Of a DNA stretch of 64,000 nucleotides, positions 50,428 through 63,047 are shown piece after piece. Position numbers and translations under genes: made by a program. The stretch is taken from positions 2,782,001 to 2,846,000 of the forward strand of contig NZ_CP066356.1 of the NCBI RefSeq assembly GCF_023278185.1, written 5' to 3'. The DNA comes from Bradyrhizobium elkanii USDA 76 (GTDB lineage: Bacteria; Pseudomonadota; Alphaproteobacteria; Rhizobiales; Xanthobacteraceae). A model generated the notes under the pieces. The model saw only the letters and a program-made list of their open reading frames with translations. It did no database searches and was not told where the DNA came from. The number at the start of each line of letters is the position of its first letter. Position 1 is the first letter of the stretch.

Positions 50428-50566
50428 CCAGCTCTAGAATCCGCAAAATGGCGGTGCCGGATTTCCGGCATCGCCTTGATTCCTTTCCGGCATCGCCTTG
50501 ATTCCATTGGCTGCCGCCGATACGGTCCCGCGCGCCTCACACCCCCTCGCGAGATCGATTCCAACG

Positions 50567-51502
50567 ATGGACGCCCTGCCTGACCACATGCGCCCGGAAC
50601 GTTCGTTCCAGGGCTTCATCCTGGCCCTTCAGCGGTTCTGGGCCGAGCAGGGTTGCGTCATCCTGCAGCCCTACGACATGGAAATGGGCGCCGGCACCTT
50701 CCATCCCGCGACCACGCTGCGTGCGCTGGGGCCAAAGCCCTGGAACGCGGCCTATGTGCAGCCCTCGCGGCGGCCGAAGGACGGCCGCTACGGCGAAAAC
50801 CCCAACCGCCTGCAGCACTACTACCAGTTCCAGGTGATCATGAAGCCGTCGCCGGCGAACCTTCAGGACCTGTACCTGAAGTCGCTGGCCGCGATCGGGA
50901 TCGACGCCGCCGTCCATGACATCCGCTTCGTCGAGGACGACTGGGAGAGCCCGACGCTCGGCGCCTGGGGCCTCGGCTGGGAATGCTGGTGCGACGGCAT
51001 GGAGGTGTCGCAGTTCACCTACTTCCAGCAGGTCGCCGGCGTCGAATGCGCACCGGTCGCGGGCGAACTCACCTACGGGCTCGAGCGGCTGGCGATGTAT
51101 GTGCAGGGCGTCGACCGCGTCTACGACCTCAACTTCAACGGCCGCCAGGGAGCCGAGAAGGTGACCTATGGCGACGTCTTCCTGCAGGCCGAGCAGGAAT
51201 ATTCGCGGCACAATTTCGAAGTTGCCGACACCGCGATGCTGTTCGAGCAATTCAGGATGGCGGAAGAGGCCTGCCGCAAGTATCTCGCCGCCGGCTGGCG
51301 CGAGGGTGGCAACAGTAAGGAACATCTGATGGCCTTGCCGGCCTACGACCAGTGCATCAAGGCGAGCCACGTTTTCAACCTGCTCGATGCCCGCGGCGTC
51401 ATCTCGGTGACCGAGCGGCAGAGCTACATCGCCCGCGTGCGCGACCTGGCGAAGGCCTGCGGCGAGGCATGGATCCACACTGAAACGGGCAGGGCGATCT
51501 GA
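50567..51502 (+). CDS. glyQ: Glycyl-tRNA synthetase alpha subunit
   Basis: The 311-residue catalytic subunit of the heterotetrameric bacterial Gly[42 protein letters not shown], and [20 protein letters not shown] are the class II catalytic motifs. MDALPDHM at 50567 was chosen; MRPERSFQ at 50588 is the shorter alternative. The stop overlaps the glyS start by one base (TGATG). Confidence 0.97.
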   Translation: MDALPDHMRPERSFQGFILALQRFWAEQGCVILQPYDMEMGAGTFHPATTLRALGPKPWNAAYVQPSRRPKDGRYGENPNRLQHYYQFQVIMKPSPANLQDLYLKSLAAIGIDAAVHDIRFVEDDWESPTLGAWGLGWECWCDGMEVSQFTYFQQVAGVECAPVAGELTYGLERLAMYVQGVDRVYDLNFNGRQGAEKVTYGDVFLQAEQEYSRHNFEVADTAMLFEQFRMAEEACRKYLAAGWREGGNSKEHLMALPAYDQCIKASHVFNLLDARGVISVTERQSYIARVRDLAKACGEAWIHTETGRAI

Positions 51503-53598
51503 TGCCCGATCTTCTCCTCGAACTGTTCTCCGAAGAAATTCCCGCCCGCATGCAGGCCAAGGCGGCGGACGATCTGCGCCGCATGGTGACTGACAGGCTC
51601 GTCGCCGAAGGCCTCGTCTATGAGGGCGCCAAGGCGTTCGCGACCCCGCGCCGCCTTGCGCTGACCGTGCACGGTATTCCCGCGCGCCAGCCCGATTTGA
51701 AGGACGAGCGCCGCGGCCCGCGCGTCGGCGGGCCCGAGCCCGCGATCCAGGGATTTTTGAAGGCCACGGGCCTGTCCTCAATCAGCGAGGCAAAGATCCA
51801 GCACGACAAGAAGGGCGACTTCTACATCGCGCTGATCGAAAAGCCCGGCCGCGCCGCGATCGACGTGATCGCGGAAATGCTGCCGGTGATCATCCGCACC
51901 TTCCCCTGGCCGAAATCGATGCGCTGGGGCGCGCGCTCGGCCAAATCAGGCTCGCTCACCTGGGTGCGCCCGCTGCACGCCATCACCGCGACCTTCGGTC
52001 TGGAGACCGAGGAGCCTGACATCGTCAAGTTCTCCGTCGACGGCATCGAGACCGGGCAGACCACCTATGGCCATCGCTTCATGGCGCCGGGTCCGATTTC
52101 GGTGCGCCGCTTCGAGGATTACGAGGCCAAGCTGCTCGACGCCAAGGTCGTGCTCGACCCCGACCGCCGCAAGGATACGATCCTGACCGACGCCAAGCAG
52201 TTGGCCTTCGCGCAGGGCCTCGAACTGGTCGAGGATCAGGTGCTGCTCGACGAGGTCTCGGGCCTCGTCGAATGGCCGGTCGTGATGATGGGATCGTTCG
52301 AGGAGCAATACCTGTCGATCCCGGATGAGGTGATCCGCGCCACCATCCGCAACAACCAGAAGTGCTTCGTGGTCAGGGACCCCAAGACGGGCAAGCTGAC
52401 CAACAAGTTCGTGCTGACCGCCAACATCGAGGCGCCCGACGGCGGCAAGACCATCGTCGCCGGCAATGAGCGCGTGATCCGTCCGCGGCTGTCGGACGCG
52501 AAGTTCTTCTACGAGACCGATCTGAAGACCAAGCTCGAGGACCGGCTGCCGAAGTTCGAGCAGATCGTGTTCCATGAGAAGCTCGGCACCCAGGCGGAAC
52601 GGATCAAGCGCATCGAGAGGCTCGCCGCCGAGATCGCGCCGCTGGTCGGCGCCGACGTCGAGAAGACCAGGCGCGCCGCGCGCCTCGCCAAGGCGGATTT
52701 GCTGACCGAAGTCGTCGGCGAATTCCCCGAGTTGCAGGGCCTGATGGGCAAGTATTACGCACTGGCGCAGGGTGAAGACGCGGCCGTTGCGGCTGCAAGC
52801 GAGGAACATTGGAAGCCGCAGGGGCCGACCGATCGGGTGCCGACCGATCCGGTCAGCGTCGCGGTGGCGCTGGCGGATAAGATGGATACGCTCGCGGGAT
52901 TCTGGGCGATCGATGAGAAGCCGACGGGTTCGAAGGACCCGTTCGCGCTGCGCCGGGCGGCGCTCGGCGCGATCAGGCTGATCGTCGAGAACACGCTGCG
53001 CCTGCCGATCCTGAGGACGGCCAAATCCGCGTTGGTCGGACTGTCGGTCAAGGCCGATGCCGAAACACTGCCGAAAGATCTGCTTGCCTTCTTCGCCGAC
53101 CGCCTGAAGGTTCAGCTCCGCGACCAGGGCGCGCGGCACGATCTCGTCGATGCGGTGTTCTCGCTCGGCGGCCAGGACGATCTCTTGCTCGTCGTTCGAC
53201 GCGTCGAGGCGCTCGGCAAATTCCTCGACAGCGACGACGGCAAGAATCTGCTCGCGGGCACCAAACGCGCCGGCAACATCCTCAGCATCGAGGAGAAGAA
53301 GGACAAGCGGACCTTCGATGGCGCGCCAGACGCCGCGCTCTACAGGCTCGACGAAGAGAAGGCGCTGGCTGTGGCGATCGACCAAGTGAAGGCCGAGGCC
53401 TCCGCCGCCGTCGCCAAGGAAGACTTCGCCGCCGCGATGAGCGCGATGGCGAAGCTGCGCCCGGCGGTCGATGCGTTCTTCGACAAGGTCAAGGTCAATG
53501 ACGACGATCCGAAGGTGCGCGAAAACCGCCTGAAGCTGCTCAACGAGATCCGTGCCGCGACGCGCGCGGTGGCGGATTTCTCCCGGATCGAGGGCTGA
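51502..53598 (+). CDS. glyS: Glycyl-tRNA synthetase beta subunit
   Basis: The 698-residue tRNA-binding subunit. [20 protein letters not shown] is the standard N-terminus, [20 protein letters not shown] and [20 protein letters not shown] are typical, and an anticodon-binding-like region ends the protein. It overlaps glyQ by one base. Confidence 0.97.
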   Translation: MPDLLLELFSEEIPARMQAKAADDLRRMVTDRLVAEGLVYEGAKAFATPRRLALTVHGIPARQPDLKDERRGPRVGGPEPAIQGFLKATGLSSISEAKIQHDKKGDFYIALIEKPGRAAIDVIAEMLPVIIRTFPWPKSMRWGARSAKSGSLTWVRPLHAITATFGLETEEPDIVKFSVDGIETGQTTYGHRFMAPGPISVRRFEDYEAKLLDAKVVLDPDRRKDTILTDAKQLAFAQGLELVEDQVLLDEVSGLVEWPVVMMGSFEEQYLSIPDEVIRATIRNNQKCFVVRDPKTGKLTNKFVLTANIEAPDGGKTIVAGNERVIRPRLSDAKFFYETDLKTKLEDRLPKFEQIVFHEKLGTQAERIKRIERLAAEIAPLVGADVEKTRRAARLAKADLLTEVVGEFPELQGLMGKYYALAQGEDAAVAAASEEHWKPQGPTDRVPTDPVSVAVALADKMDTLAGFWAIDEKPTGSKDPFALRRAALGAIRLIVENTLRLPILRTAKSALVGLSVKADAETLPKDLLAFFADRLKVQLRDQGARHDLVDAVFSLGGQDDLLLVVRRVEALGKFLDSDDGKNLLAGTKRAGNILSIEEKKDKRTFDGAPDAALYRLDEEKALAVAIDQVKAEASAAVAKEDFAAAMSAMAKLRPAVDAFFDKVKVNDDDPKVRENRLKLLNEIRAATRAVADFSRIEG

Positions 53599-53601
53599 TC
53601 G

Positions 53602-54195
53602 ATGGACCGCGCGACGCTCGCCGCTTACGACAAGGATGCGGCGGCGTTTGCGCAGGACTGGCACGACCAGCCGGCCCCGGTCGATCTGCACGACATCGTC
53701 GCGCGTTTCTTCATCAGGGGCGGCGCGACCGCCGATATCGGCTGCGGCAGCGGCCGCGAGGTGGCCTGGCTGAATGCCCACGGCTTTCCGGCCGAAGGCT
53801 ATGACGCCTCCGAGGGCCTGCTCGCGGAGGCCCGCGCTCGCTATCCGATGCCGCGCTTTGCGCGCGCCGAGCTGCCTGACCTGTCCGGCATCGCTACCGG
53901 CAGCTTCGACAATGTGCTCTGCGAGACCGTGATCATGCATCTCGATCACGCGCTGATCGCGCCGTCGGTGCGTCGCATGTTCGAACTCGTGAAGCCCGGC
54001 GGCGTGTTCTATCTGAGCTGGCGCGTCACCAGAGGTGACGATGCGCGCGATGCGCATGGCCGGCTCTATGCGGCGTTCGATGCCGCACTGGTGCGGACCG
54101 AACTGGCCGCGGCCCAATTGCTGCTTGATGCCGAGGTCGTCAGCGCCTCGTCCGGCAAGGTTATTCACCGCATCATCGCGCGAAGACGGGACTGA
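53602..54195 (+). CDS. Class I SAM-dependent methyltransferase
   Basis: A 197-residue protein of the methyltransferase type 11/25 group. The SAM motif is TADIGCGSGREVAWLNAHG, the acidic residue is in YDASEGLLAEAR, and CETVIMHLDHALI plus KPGGVFYLSWRVT follow. It starts three bases after glyS and is probably co-transcribed with glyQS. Substrate unknown. Confidence 0.9.
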   Translation: MDRATLAAYDKDAAAFAQDWHDQPAPVDLHDIVARFFIRGGATADIGCGSGREVAWLNAHGFPAEGYDASEGLLAEARARYPMPRFARAELPDLSGIATGSFDNVLCETVIMHLDHALIAPSVRRMFELVKPGGVFYLSWRVTRGDDARDAHGRLYAAFDAALVRTELAAAQLLLDAEVVSASSGKVIHRIIARRRD

Positions 54196-54314
54196 TCCGG
54201 CCTGCTGAAATATTTCGACACGATTTGCGATTTGTTAACCATGCCCTGCGAAGGTCCTGACGAAGCAACGATTTCTTAAGACATCGCCCCTCGCGCCAAT
54301 GCAGGGACCGCCCG

Positions 54315-55415
54315 ATGACCTCGATCGGCACCACGCCCAATCCCTACGCCCAATATGGTTCGGCCTATGCGCGGGCAGCAGCGACGCCCTCGCTGGCGGC
54401 GACCTTGTCGGGCGACGGCACCGCCGGCGATCTGTCGGCGTCCTCGACGTCCAACGCCGCAACCAACCTCACGCTGTCGGACGCCGCCCGCGCGCGGCTC
54501 GCCAAGGCGCCGCTGCCGGATTTTGCCACCGTCACCAGCGATGCACGCATCACGCTCGACCGGCTCTACACGGTCGCCGGCGTCAAGGCACCAATCGTCG
54601 ACGGCAAGACTACCATCGATCTCTCGACGCTGGACCGTCGCTCGCTGTTTGCGATCTCGACCAACAATGGCGGCAAGTTCACGCCGGACGAGCAGGCGGT
54701 TGCCGCCACCGAACTGAAGCAGCGCTTCGACAAGGCGTTGGAACCGTCGCTGGCGACCACGCGCCTGACCGGCGACTACAGCGTCAGCTACAAGGCCGCG
54801 CTCGATTATCTCGATGGTGCGAGCGATGAGGAGAAGGCCACCGCAACCTGGGCCAGCCAGCGCGCCGCGGTGCTGAAGGGTGTTCAGACGACGCAGCAGG
54901 ATCCCAACACGGCGCCATCGGGAATTTCCGGCGATCCGGTCGCGGCCGCGCTGGCGGGGACGGCGCCTCCCACGAAGAGCACCACGCGCGACATCAGCAG
55001 CATCGCCAGCGACGTGCGCGCCTTCCTCGATCGGCAGAAGGGCGAGGCGGCGAAGAGCGGCAAGGAGCTGGTCTACGATTCCCGCCGCAAGACCGGACAG
55101 CTCGCCGACCTGTCCTCGCTCGACAACCGCTCGCTCTCGGCGATCTCGCTGAACCAGGACAAGAAGTTCTCCACCGAGGAGATCTTCGCGGCCAAGCAGG
55201 AACTCAACACGCGGACGCGTCTCGCCGTGCTCGACGCGCTGAAGCAGAGCCAGACCGCCGGCGATCCGCGCCAGTTCAGCCTCGGCATCCTCAAGCAATA
55301 CTCCTCGATGAGCGCCGAGGAGCGCCAGGCGGCCAACTGGACGCAGGATTTCCAAGACGCAGCGATCAAGAGCTACAAGTCGACCTCGACGTTGCTCTCG
55401 ATCCTGAAGTCGTAG
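54315..55415 (+). CDS. Unknown protein with two copies of a helical domain
   Basis: A 366-residue protein without signal or membrane helix. It contains an internal duplication: residues about 75-190 and 230-353 align, with STLDRRSLFAIS/NNGGKFTPDE and SSLDNRSLSAIS/NQDKKFSTEE as the clearest pair, and similar C-terminal helices (ASDEEKATATWASQ and MSAEERQAANWTQD). The linker is Thr/Pro rich; the N-terminus MTSIGTTPNPYAQYGSAYAR resembles flagellar- or secreted-type starts. No family recognised. The preceding gap is A+T-rich and may carry its promoter. Confidence 0.8.
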   Translation: MTSIGTTPNPYAQYGSAYARAAATPSLAATLSGDGTAGDLSASSTSNAATNLTLSDAARARLAKAPLPDFATVTSDARITLDRLYTVAGVKAPIVDGKTTIDLSTLDRRSLFAISTNNGGKFTPDEQAVAATELKQRFDKALEPSLATTRLTGDYSVSYKAALDYLDGASDEEKATATWASQRAAVLKGVQTTQQDPNTAPSGISGDPVAAALAGTAPPTKSTTRDISSIASDVRAFLDRQKGEAAKSGKELVYDSRRKTGQLADLSSLDNRSLSAISLNQDKKFSTEEIFAAKQELNTRTRLAVLDALKQSQTAGDPRQFSLGILKQYSSMSAEERQAANWTQDFQDAAIKSYKSTSTLLSILKS

Positions 55416-55464
55416 ATCGAGACGAGATAAGATTAGATCGAATAGCACCGCGAAGGCGGTTCGC

Positions 55465-55512
55465 TCCCTCTCCCGCTTGCGGGGGAGGGTGGGGGTGGGG
55501 GCTCTCTCCGCG
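55465..55512. repeat. Left half of a palindromic repeat split by the insertion sequence
   Basis: TCCCTCTCCCGCTTGCGGGG followed by a G-rich stretch and GGGGGCTCTCTCCGCG. Its partner arm lies at 56845-56930, beyond the IS. Before insertion it would have formed a long hairpin between 54315-55415 and the region upstream of the DUF1236 gene. Confidence 0.75.
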
Positions 55513-56844
55513 GTACAGACCGGATAGATACCCGACAGTTTAGACCGGCATGATTGCCGACAGGTTTCTAGAAGCATCGGCGGGAGGGCCCGACGATGCC
55601 GTTCAGAGAGACCAGTCGGATGGAAGAGCGTATCCGGATGTTTATGGAGTACGAGAGCGGGAACTGGAGCGTGTCGGAGTTGTGCCGCCGTCACGGTATC
55701 TGCCGCGACACGTTTTACGCATGGCGCCAGCGGAAGCAGAGCGGCGATCCGGAGTGGTTCAGGGACCGTTCGCACGCGCCGCAGCAATGCCGACAAACGA
55801 CCGATGCGGCGATTGCAGAGAAGGTGATCGCGGCTCGGCAGCGCTTTCCCTATCTGGGACCGCGCAAGCTGCTCGCCTTGCTCGACCGCCAGGCGCCGGA
55901 GATCGATTGGCCGGCGGCGTCGACGATTGGGAGCATTCTCAAGCGCGCGGGGCTGATCTCGCCGGTGAAGCGCCGTCGCCGTCCGCTCGACCAGCGGCGT
56001 CCCTGCACGCCGGTGCAGGAGCCGAACGACGAGTGGAGCGTGGACTTCAAGGGCTGGTTTCGCACCCGCGACCAGTGCCGGGTCGATCCCCTGACAGTGG
56101 CCGACAGCCACAGCCGCTTCCTGATCGAACTGCAGATCGTCGCACCGACGACCGAGGGCGTCCGCCCCCGCTTCGAGAGGGCTTTCCGCGAGCATGGCCT
56201 GCCGCGGGCAATCCGCTGCGACAATGGTTCGCCGTTCGGCTCGCGCGGTGCCGGCGGTCTCACCACATTGTCGGTCTGGTGGCTGAAGCTCGGCATTACG
56301 CCGCACTTCATCCGTCCGGCCTCGCCGCAGGAGAACGGTCGCCATGAGCGCATGCATCGCACCTTGAAGGCGCAAACATCGAGCCCGCCGGCAGATAATG
56401 CGTCGGAGCAACAGGCCCGCTTTGACGCCTTCCGAGAGCATTACAATAGGGAACGTCCTCACGAAGCGCTGGGCCAACGGCCGCCGGAAGACGCCTATCG
56501 AGCATCTCAACGCACCATGCCGGATCGCGAGCAAGACCCCTGGTATGACGCCAATCACCAGGCCCGCCGTGTTCGCGGCAACGGGGAGATCAAATGGAAA
56601 GGCAAGTTCGTCTTTATCGGTCAGGCGCTGGTGAACGAACTTGTCGGCATCGCCGAACTCGATACCGGTGACCACGTCGTCCGCTTCTGCGACCTCGACG
56701 TCGGTCTCATCGACCGCCGCGGCCTGTTCACCCGGTTCGCTCCGCCGCGTGAGGGGCTGCGCGAACCGGGTGAACAGACCGCTTAACCCAAACTGTCGGG
56801 GATCATGCCGGCCCAAAATGTCGGGAATCATGCCGGTTGAACAC
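55513..56844 (+). mobile_element. IS481-family insertion sequence, about 1332 bases
   Basis: The element has one transposase gene and imperfect terminal inverted repeats. The left end begins GTACAGACCGG and the complement of the right end begins GTGTTCAACCGG. Each end has two tandem units of the type ACCGGCATGATNCCCGACA. GCG flanks both sides and may be a short target duplication. It is inserted in the loop of a palindromic repeat. Exact ends are inferred from the reconstruction of that repeat. Confidence 0.75.
55596..56786 (+). CDS. IS481-family transposase
   Basis: A 396-residue DDE transposase. An N-terminal helix-turn-helix (WSVSELCRRHGICRDTFYAW) is followed by the integrase core with the catalytic Asp in WSVDFKGWF, Asp in IRCDNGSPF and Glu in PQENGRHERMH, and a C-terminal strand-rich region. 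The reading frame is intact, so the element may be active. The single open frame and motif spacing favour IS481 over IS3. Confidence 0.92.
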   Translation: MPFRETSRMEERIRMFMEYESGNWSVSELCRRHGICRDTFYAWRQRKQSGDPEWFRDRSHAPQQCRQTTDAAIAEKVIAARQRFPYLGPRKLLALLDRQAPEIDWPAASTIGSILKRAGLISPVKRRRRPLDQRRPCTPVQEPNDEWSVDFKGWFRTRDQCRVDPLTVADSHSRFLIELQIVAPTTEGVRPRFERAFREHGLPRAIRCDNGSPFGSRGAGGLTTLSVWWLKLGITPHFIRPASPQENGRHERMHRTLKAQTSSPPADNASEQQARFDAFREHYNRERPHEALGQRPPEDAYRASQRTMPDREQDPWYDANHQARRVRGNGEIKWKGKFVFIGQALVNELVGIAELDTGDHVVRFCDLDVGLIDRRGLFTRFAPPREGLREPGEQTA

Positions 56845-56930
56845 GCGAGTCACATCGCGGAGAGAGCCCCCATCCGCATCATCGCATCTTCGATGCGAGG
56901 CGACCTCCCCCGCAAGCGGGAGAGGTGAGC
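56845..56930. repeat. Right half of the palindromic repeat split by the insertion sequence
   Basis: GCGAGTCACATCGCGGAGAG, then AGCCCCCATCC, a small GCATCTTCGATGC hairpin, and CCTCCCCCGCAAGCGGGAGAGG. The end arms pair with those at 55465-55512. Confidence 0.8.
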
Positions 56931-56979
56931 CAGTCCGCCGCAACACCGATTCAACATGACATCATGCTTTAGAACGGAA

Positions 56980-57020
56980 GAGCCCCGCCCGGAGGGGAGA
57001 CCGGACGGGGCTTTCTGGTC
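56980..57020 (-). terminator. Terminator downstream of the DUF1236 gene
   Basis: A G+C-rich stem, AGCCCCGTCCGG and CCGGGCGGGGCT on the minus strand, with short T runs on either side. It lies about 75 bases beyond the DUF1236 stop. The rest of the 56931-57091 gap shows nothing else. Confidence 0.6.
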
Positions 57021-57091
57021 CGGTCGATCCTCGCGCACATCCGCTTGCGCGGCGCCCGGACTGTCGTTCAGGCGATCGTGCTGACGTTGAT

Positions 57092-57451
57092 CTAGTCGAC
57101 CACCTGAACGATCCGTCGCGAACGCGGCTCGACCAGAACGGTCTCACCGTTCACGACGGTGTAACGATAGGGCGTCGCGCCGAACCGCTGCGGCACGTCG
57201 TAAGTGGTCACGCCGGCGTCCGGCAGCACGGTGCCGACCACGATGCGATCCGGAACCGTGTAGTTCGGCACGCGCTCGCGTACGATGTACTCACGGAAGG
57301 CCGGACGCTGCTCGACAGCAATGCCCTCGTCATCATCGACTGCAACCGGCGGGCCACCGCGGACGACGCCAACGGTCTGGGCCTGTGCGGCAACAGCCGG
57401 CACCGTGATCGCAGCAGCAACCGCTGCAACGGCAAGTATTCTGTTTCGCAT
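57092..57451 (-). CDS. DUF1236 family exported protein
   Basis: A 119-residue protein with a signal peptide (ILAVAAVAAAITVPAVAAQA) and one DUF1236 domain: FREYIVRERVPNYTVPDRIV, GTVLPDAGVTTYDVPQRFG, and YRYTVVNGETVLVEPRSRRI. ATG 57451 has GGAG six bases upstream and is preferred over 57463. The family is common in Rhizobiales; function unknown, likely periplasmic. Confidence 0.87.
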   Translation of the reverse strand: MRNRILAVAAVAAAITVPAVAAQAQTVGVVRGGPPVAVDDDEGIAVEQRPAFREYIVRERVPNYTVPDRIVVGTVLPDAGVTTYDVPQRFGATPYRYTVVNGETVLVEPRSRRIVQVVD

Positions 57452-57685
57452 GGCTCGCTCCATTCTTTTTCGGTGCGCGCCAGCCTTCGCCGATGCGCAC
57501 GGCGAGCCAATGCATCGGCTGCGGTGATGTTCCGGAAAACCGCCGCCATATACGCGGCAATTTGGAGCAATTTTCGTGAGTTGCGGGAACTCTCAGGCCG
57601 TGCGGGCGTCTTGATGTGGGAACCCCCTCAGCGGATAAACTGCCGCTCGATTCGCTCTTCCAAGAAACCCCCGGAGAAAACTTCA

Positions 57686-57841
57686 ATGACCATCACCGCT
57701 GGGCATCTGCCTGCTATCGTGGCTCTGATCGCAGGCGTCCTGATCCTGATCATGCCGCGGCTCCTGAATTACATCGTCGCGATCTATCTGATCTTCGTCG
57801 GGCTCGTGGGGATGGGTCTGCTGCGCTGGCTGCACCTCTAG
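57686..57841 (+). CDS. DUF3096 family small membrane protein
   Basis: A 51-residue protein of two membrane helices: HLPAIVALIAGVLILIMPRL and LNYIVAIYLIFVGLVGMGLL, ending RWLHL. This matches the DUF3096 pattern. GGAG lies 10 bases upstream of the ATG. Function unknown. Confidence 0.85.
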   Translation: MTITAGHLPAIVALIAGVLILIMPRLLNYIVAIYLIFVGLVGMGLLRWLHL

Positions 57842-57932
57842 CGGGAAAGCAGGGTTTCGCGGCTTGCGCGGAACCCCTCAAAATGGTGTAAGGCGCGCAT
57901 CTTCGACCCCTCTTTTCGGATTGTTGTCTGAC

Positions 57933-60842
<2,910 letters not shown>

Positions 60843-60867
60843 GCGATTATGTAGTTCAAAGAAGTGC

Positions 60868-60900
60868 AATGGCCGGGACCAAGTCCCGGCCATTTTTGCT
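60868..60900 (+). terminator. Terminator of ppdK
   Basis: ATGGCCGGGACC and CCCGGCCAT form a hairpin (60868-60893) followed by TTTTTGCTTCTT. It begins 25 bases after the ppdK stop. The stem resembles a reduced REP-like repeat of the 5720 family. Confidence 0.8.
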
Positions 60901-61170
60901 TCTTGCGTGCGCTGTCGTCGGCACGCAGCGACGGTGGCGCGTAACACCTTGTTCACCATCTTCGTTGACCTGTCGTTTACGACTTTCATGCGCCGCGCGT
61001 TTACCAAAGCGCGCAATGCAACATGCGAAAGATGCGCGATCGCTTGAGTGTAGCGCGCGAGCAACGCCGATTAACTCCGCGGCAACCTAAACGGTTTAGC
61101 AACGAGAAAGGTCGAATTGCGCGGATGTACCGCGTTCGATTGCACTCAGTAAGCGTTGCGTGAGCGTACG
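60901..61170. other. Gap before the SleB hydrolase gene
   Basis: About 270 bases. A relatively A+T-rich segment (60950-61110) probably holds the promoter of the downstream gene. No operator, RNA gene or convincing small frame recognised. Confidence 0.4.
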
Positions 61171-62649
61171 ATGTTTGTGTCGCGTAACCAGCCGAAGGGC
61201 GCACGTCTTGCGCTCTTCGGTCTCGGTCTTGGCATCTTCGCACTGATGCCGACCGAGATCGGATATCAGGATATTGCCTCGCTCCTGGCCCGGCAGCCCG
61301 GCGTCGCCGAGCGCTGGCAGAAGCGCGTCTTCGCCTCCGCCGTCGGCTCCATCCAGGTCGCGACCTACAGCTTCGGCCGTCCGATCGGCACGTCCGCGCC
61401 GCAAGCCCCGCAAATCCTGCTCGCCAGACTGGACAGTTCGAACCTCGACATTACCGGAACGGTGACGCGCAATCCGATCGCAGCCCCGCCGCCGCGCTAC
61501 CAGGCATCCGATTTTCCCAAGGTCGATCGCACCCTCAAGGGCGATCGCCTCGTCGTCCGGCGGCCCGATCAGGTCGAACCGGCGGAGCCTGCAAATACGG
61601 CGCCGGCGAACGAAGATCCCGCGACATCGAATTCGTCGGTCAAGGGCATGAAGACCGCGACCGCGCCCGCCGACAGCGCGCCGCTCGATCCTGAATTGCA
61701 GGAGGCGCTGCGCGCGCCGCCCTTGCCGCAATATGCTAAGCCGTCGCCGCAGCAGGACGACGTGTCGCTCTCGCTCGAGGCCAATCCGCTCGACGATCTG
61801 AAGCCCGCGCCCGCGAAGCCCGCGGCTGCGCCCGCCGACGCGGCGCGCGAGCGCGACCCGTTCGCATTCCAGACCGCCAGCCTGTTCTTCGGCTCGTCGC
61901 TCGGCACGCCGGAGACTCTCGAGCGCTGGCAGCCAGGCGAGGCGCCGGTTGTCGTGACGCCGGCAGCAACGTCCGATCCCGACATGAAGGTGATGGCATC
62001 GTTGCCGGTCGATGCCGATGGTCCGGTCAAGGCCGGCGAGATGGGCGAGAGCATCGCGCCGAAGGGCGAGGTCAATGCCGACGACCAGCACACCAAGACG
62101 CCGGCGGAGCGGCTCGGCCTGTTCGACGAGAAGTCGCGCGCCAAGTCGGAGAAGTGCCTCGCCGAGGCGGTCTATTTCGAAGCCCGCGGCGAAGCGGTGC
62201 GTGGCCAGATCGCGGTCGCCCAGGTGGTGCTGAACCGCGCCTTCTCCGGCAAATATCCGGAGACGGTGTGCGGCGTGGTCTACCAGAACAAGAACCGCCA
62301 CTACGCCTGTCAGTTCACTTTCGCCTGCGACAACATCCCCGACGTCGTCCGCGAGCCCGACATGTGGGATCGCGCCAGGAAGATCGCGAAGGCGATGCTC
62401 GACGGCGAATTGTGGCTGCCGGAAGTCAACCGCTCGACCCACTACCACGCCTACTGGGTGCGGCCGTCCTGGGTCAGCGAGATGAAGAAGATGTACAAGT
62501 TCGGCGTCCATACCTTCTATCGCCCGCGCGCCTGGGGCGACGGCAGCGACGCGCCGAGCTGGGGCAACCCGGCCGAGACCGCCAAGATCTCGGCGCAACT
62601 CGCCGAGGCCGCCCAGAGCTCGGCCGAGCAGGCCAGCGCCCGGCGATAG
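61171..62649 (+). CDS. Cell wall hydrolase (SleB family)
   Basis: A 492-residue protein with an N-terminal membrane anchor (LALFGLGLGIFALMP), a long Pro/Ala-rich spacer (about 75-310) and a C-terminal Hydrolase_2 domain: SEKCLAEAVYFEARGEAVRG with the catalytic Glu in FEARGE, AQVVLNRAFSG, and CQFTFACDNIP. It is predicted to cut peptidoglycan from the periplasmic side. ATG 61171 was chosen over the upstream 61156 start because it fits the membrane anchor. Confidence 0.9.
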   Translation: MFVSRNQPKGARLALFGLGLGIFALMPTEIGYQDIASLLARQPGVAERWQKRVFASAVGSIQVATYSFGRPIGTSAPQAPQILLARLDSSNLDITGTVTRNPIAAPPPRYQASDFPKVDRTLKGDRLVVRRPDQVEPAEPANTAPANEDPATSNSSVKGMKTATAPADSAPLDPELQEALRAPPLPQYAKPSPQQDDVSLSLEANPLDDLKPAPAKPAAAPADAARERDPFAFQTASLFFGSSLGTPETLERWQPGEAPVVVTPAATSDPDMKVMASLPVDADGPVKAGEMGESIAPKGEVNADDQHTKTPAERLGLFDEKSRAKSEKCLAEAVYFEARGEAVRGQIAVAQVVLNRAFSGKYPETVCGVVYQNKNRHYACQFTFACDNIPDVVREPDMWDRARKIAKAMLDGELWLPEVNRSTHYHAYWVRPSWVSEMKKMYKFGVHTFYRPRAWGDGSDAPSWGNPAETAKISAQLAEAAQSSAEQASARR

Positions 62650-62667
62650 GGCTGTCAACCTAACCTC

Positions 62668-62795
62668 CCCTTGAAAAGGGGAGGTCGCTTTGCTCGTCAG
62701 AGCAAAGCGGGTGGGGATCTGGTCCCTCCACGAGCGGCGATGCTCGTGGCTGACCCCCATCCCGACCTTCCCCCTTTCAGGGGGAAGGAGGAGGC
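62668..62795. repeat. Compound palindromic repeat after the SleB gene
   Basis: Several hairpins: CCTCCCCTTGAAAAGGGGAGG, GCTTTGCTCGTCAGAGCAAAGC, CACGAGCGGCGATGCTCGTG and CCCCCTTTCAGGGGG. The first may be the terminator of the SleB gene. The 62796-63047 remainder shows no gene; GGGGA at 63036 is the MFS ribosome-binding site. Confidence 0.75.
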
Positions 62796-63047
62796 AACGT
62801 TTCCCGCCATTCGGCCTGAGCCGTCGCGATATTCGGGGCGGACGCGTCGCAACCTCACGACGTCGTTCCGGGATGGTCCGCAGGACGTGCCCCGGAATGA
62901 CGGTCATCATCCTCTCCGATTCTGCAGAGCAGCCCTGCAGGCGAATATTTTTCTCCGGCCCCTCTTGGGGTTTTCATGCACCTGCATTAACTCCCCGTAA
63001 CGTTCGGCGGGGCGGCTCCCCGCGCAGCAGTTGCGGGGGAAGACAAG

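Noticed and set aside
55596..56786. Part of a larger genomic island around the IS
   Set aside because: Flanking genes are ordinary chromosomal families with the same composition; no integrase, attachment site or tRNA.
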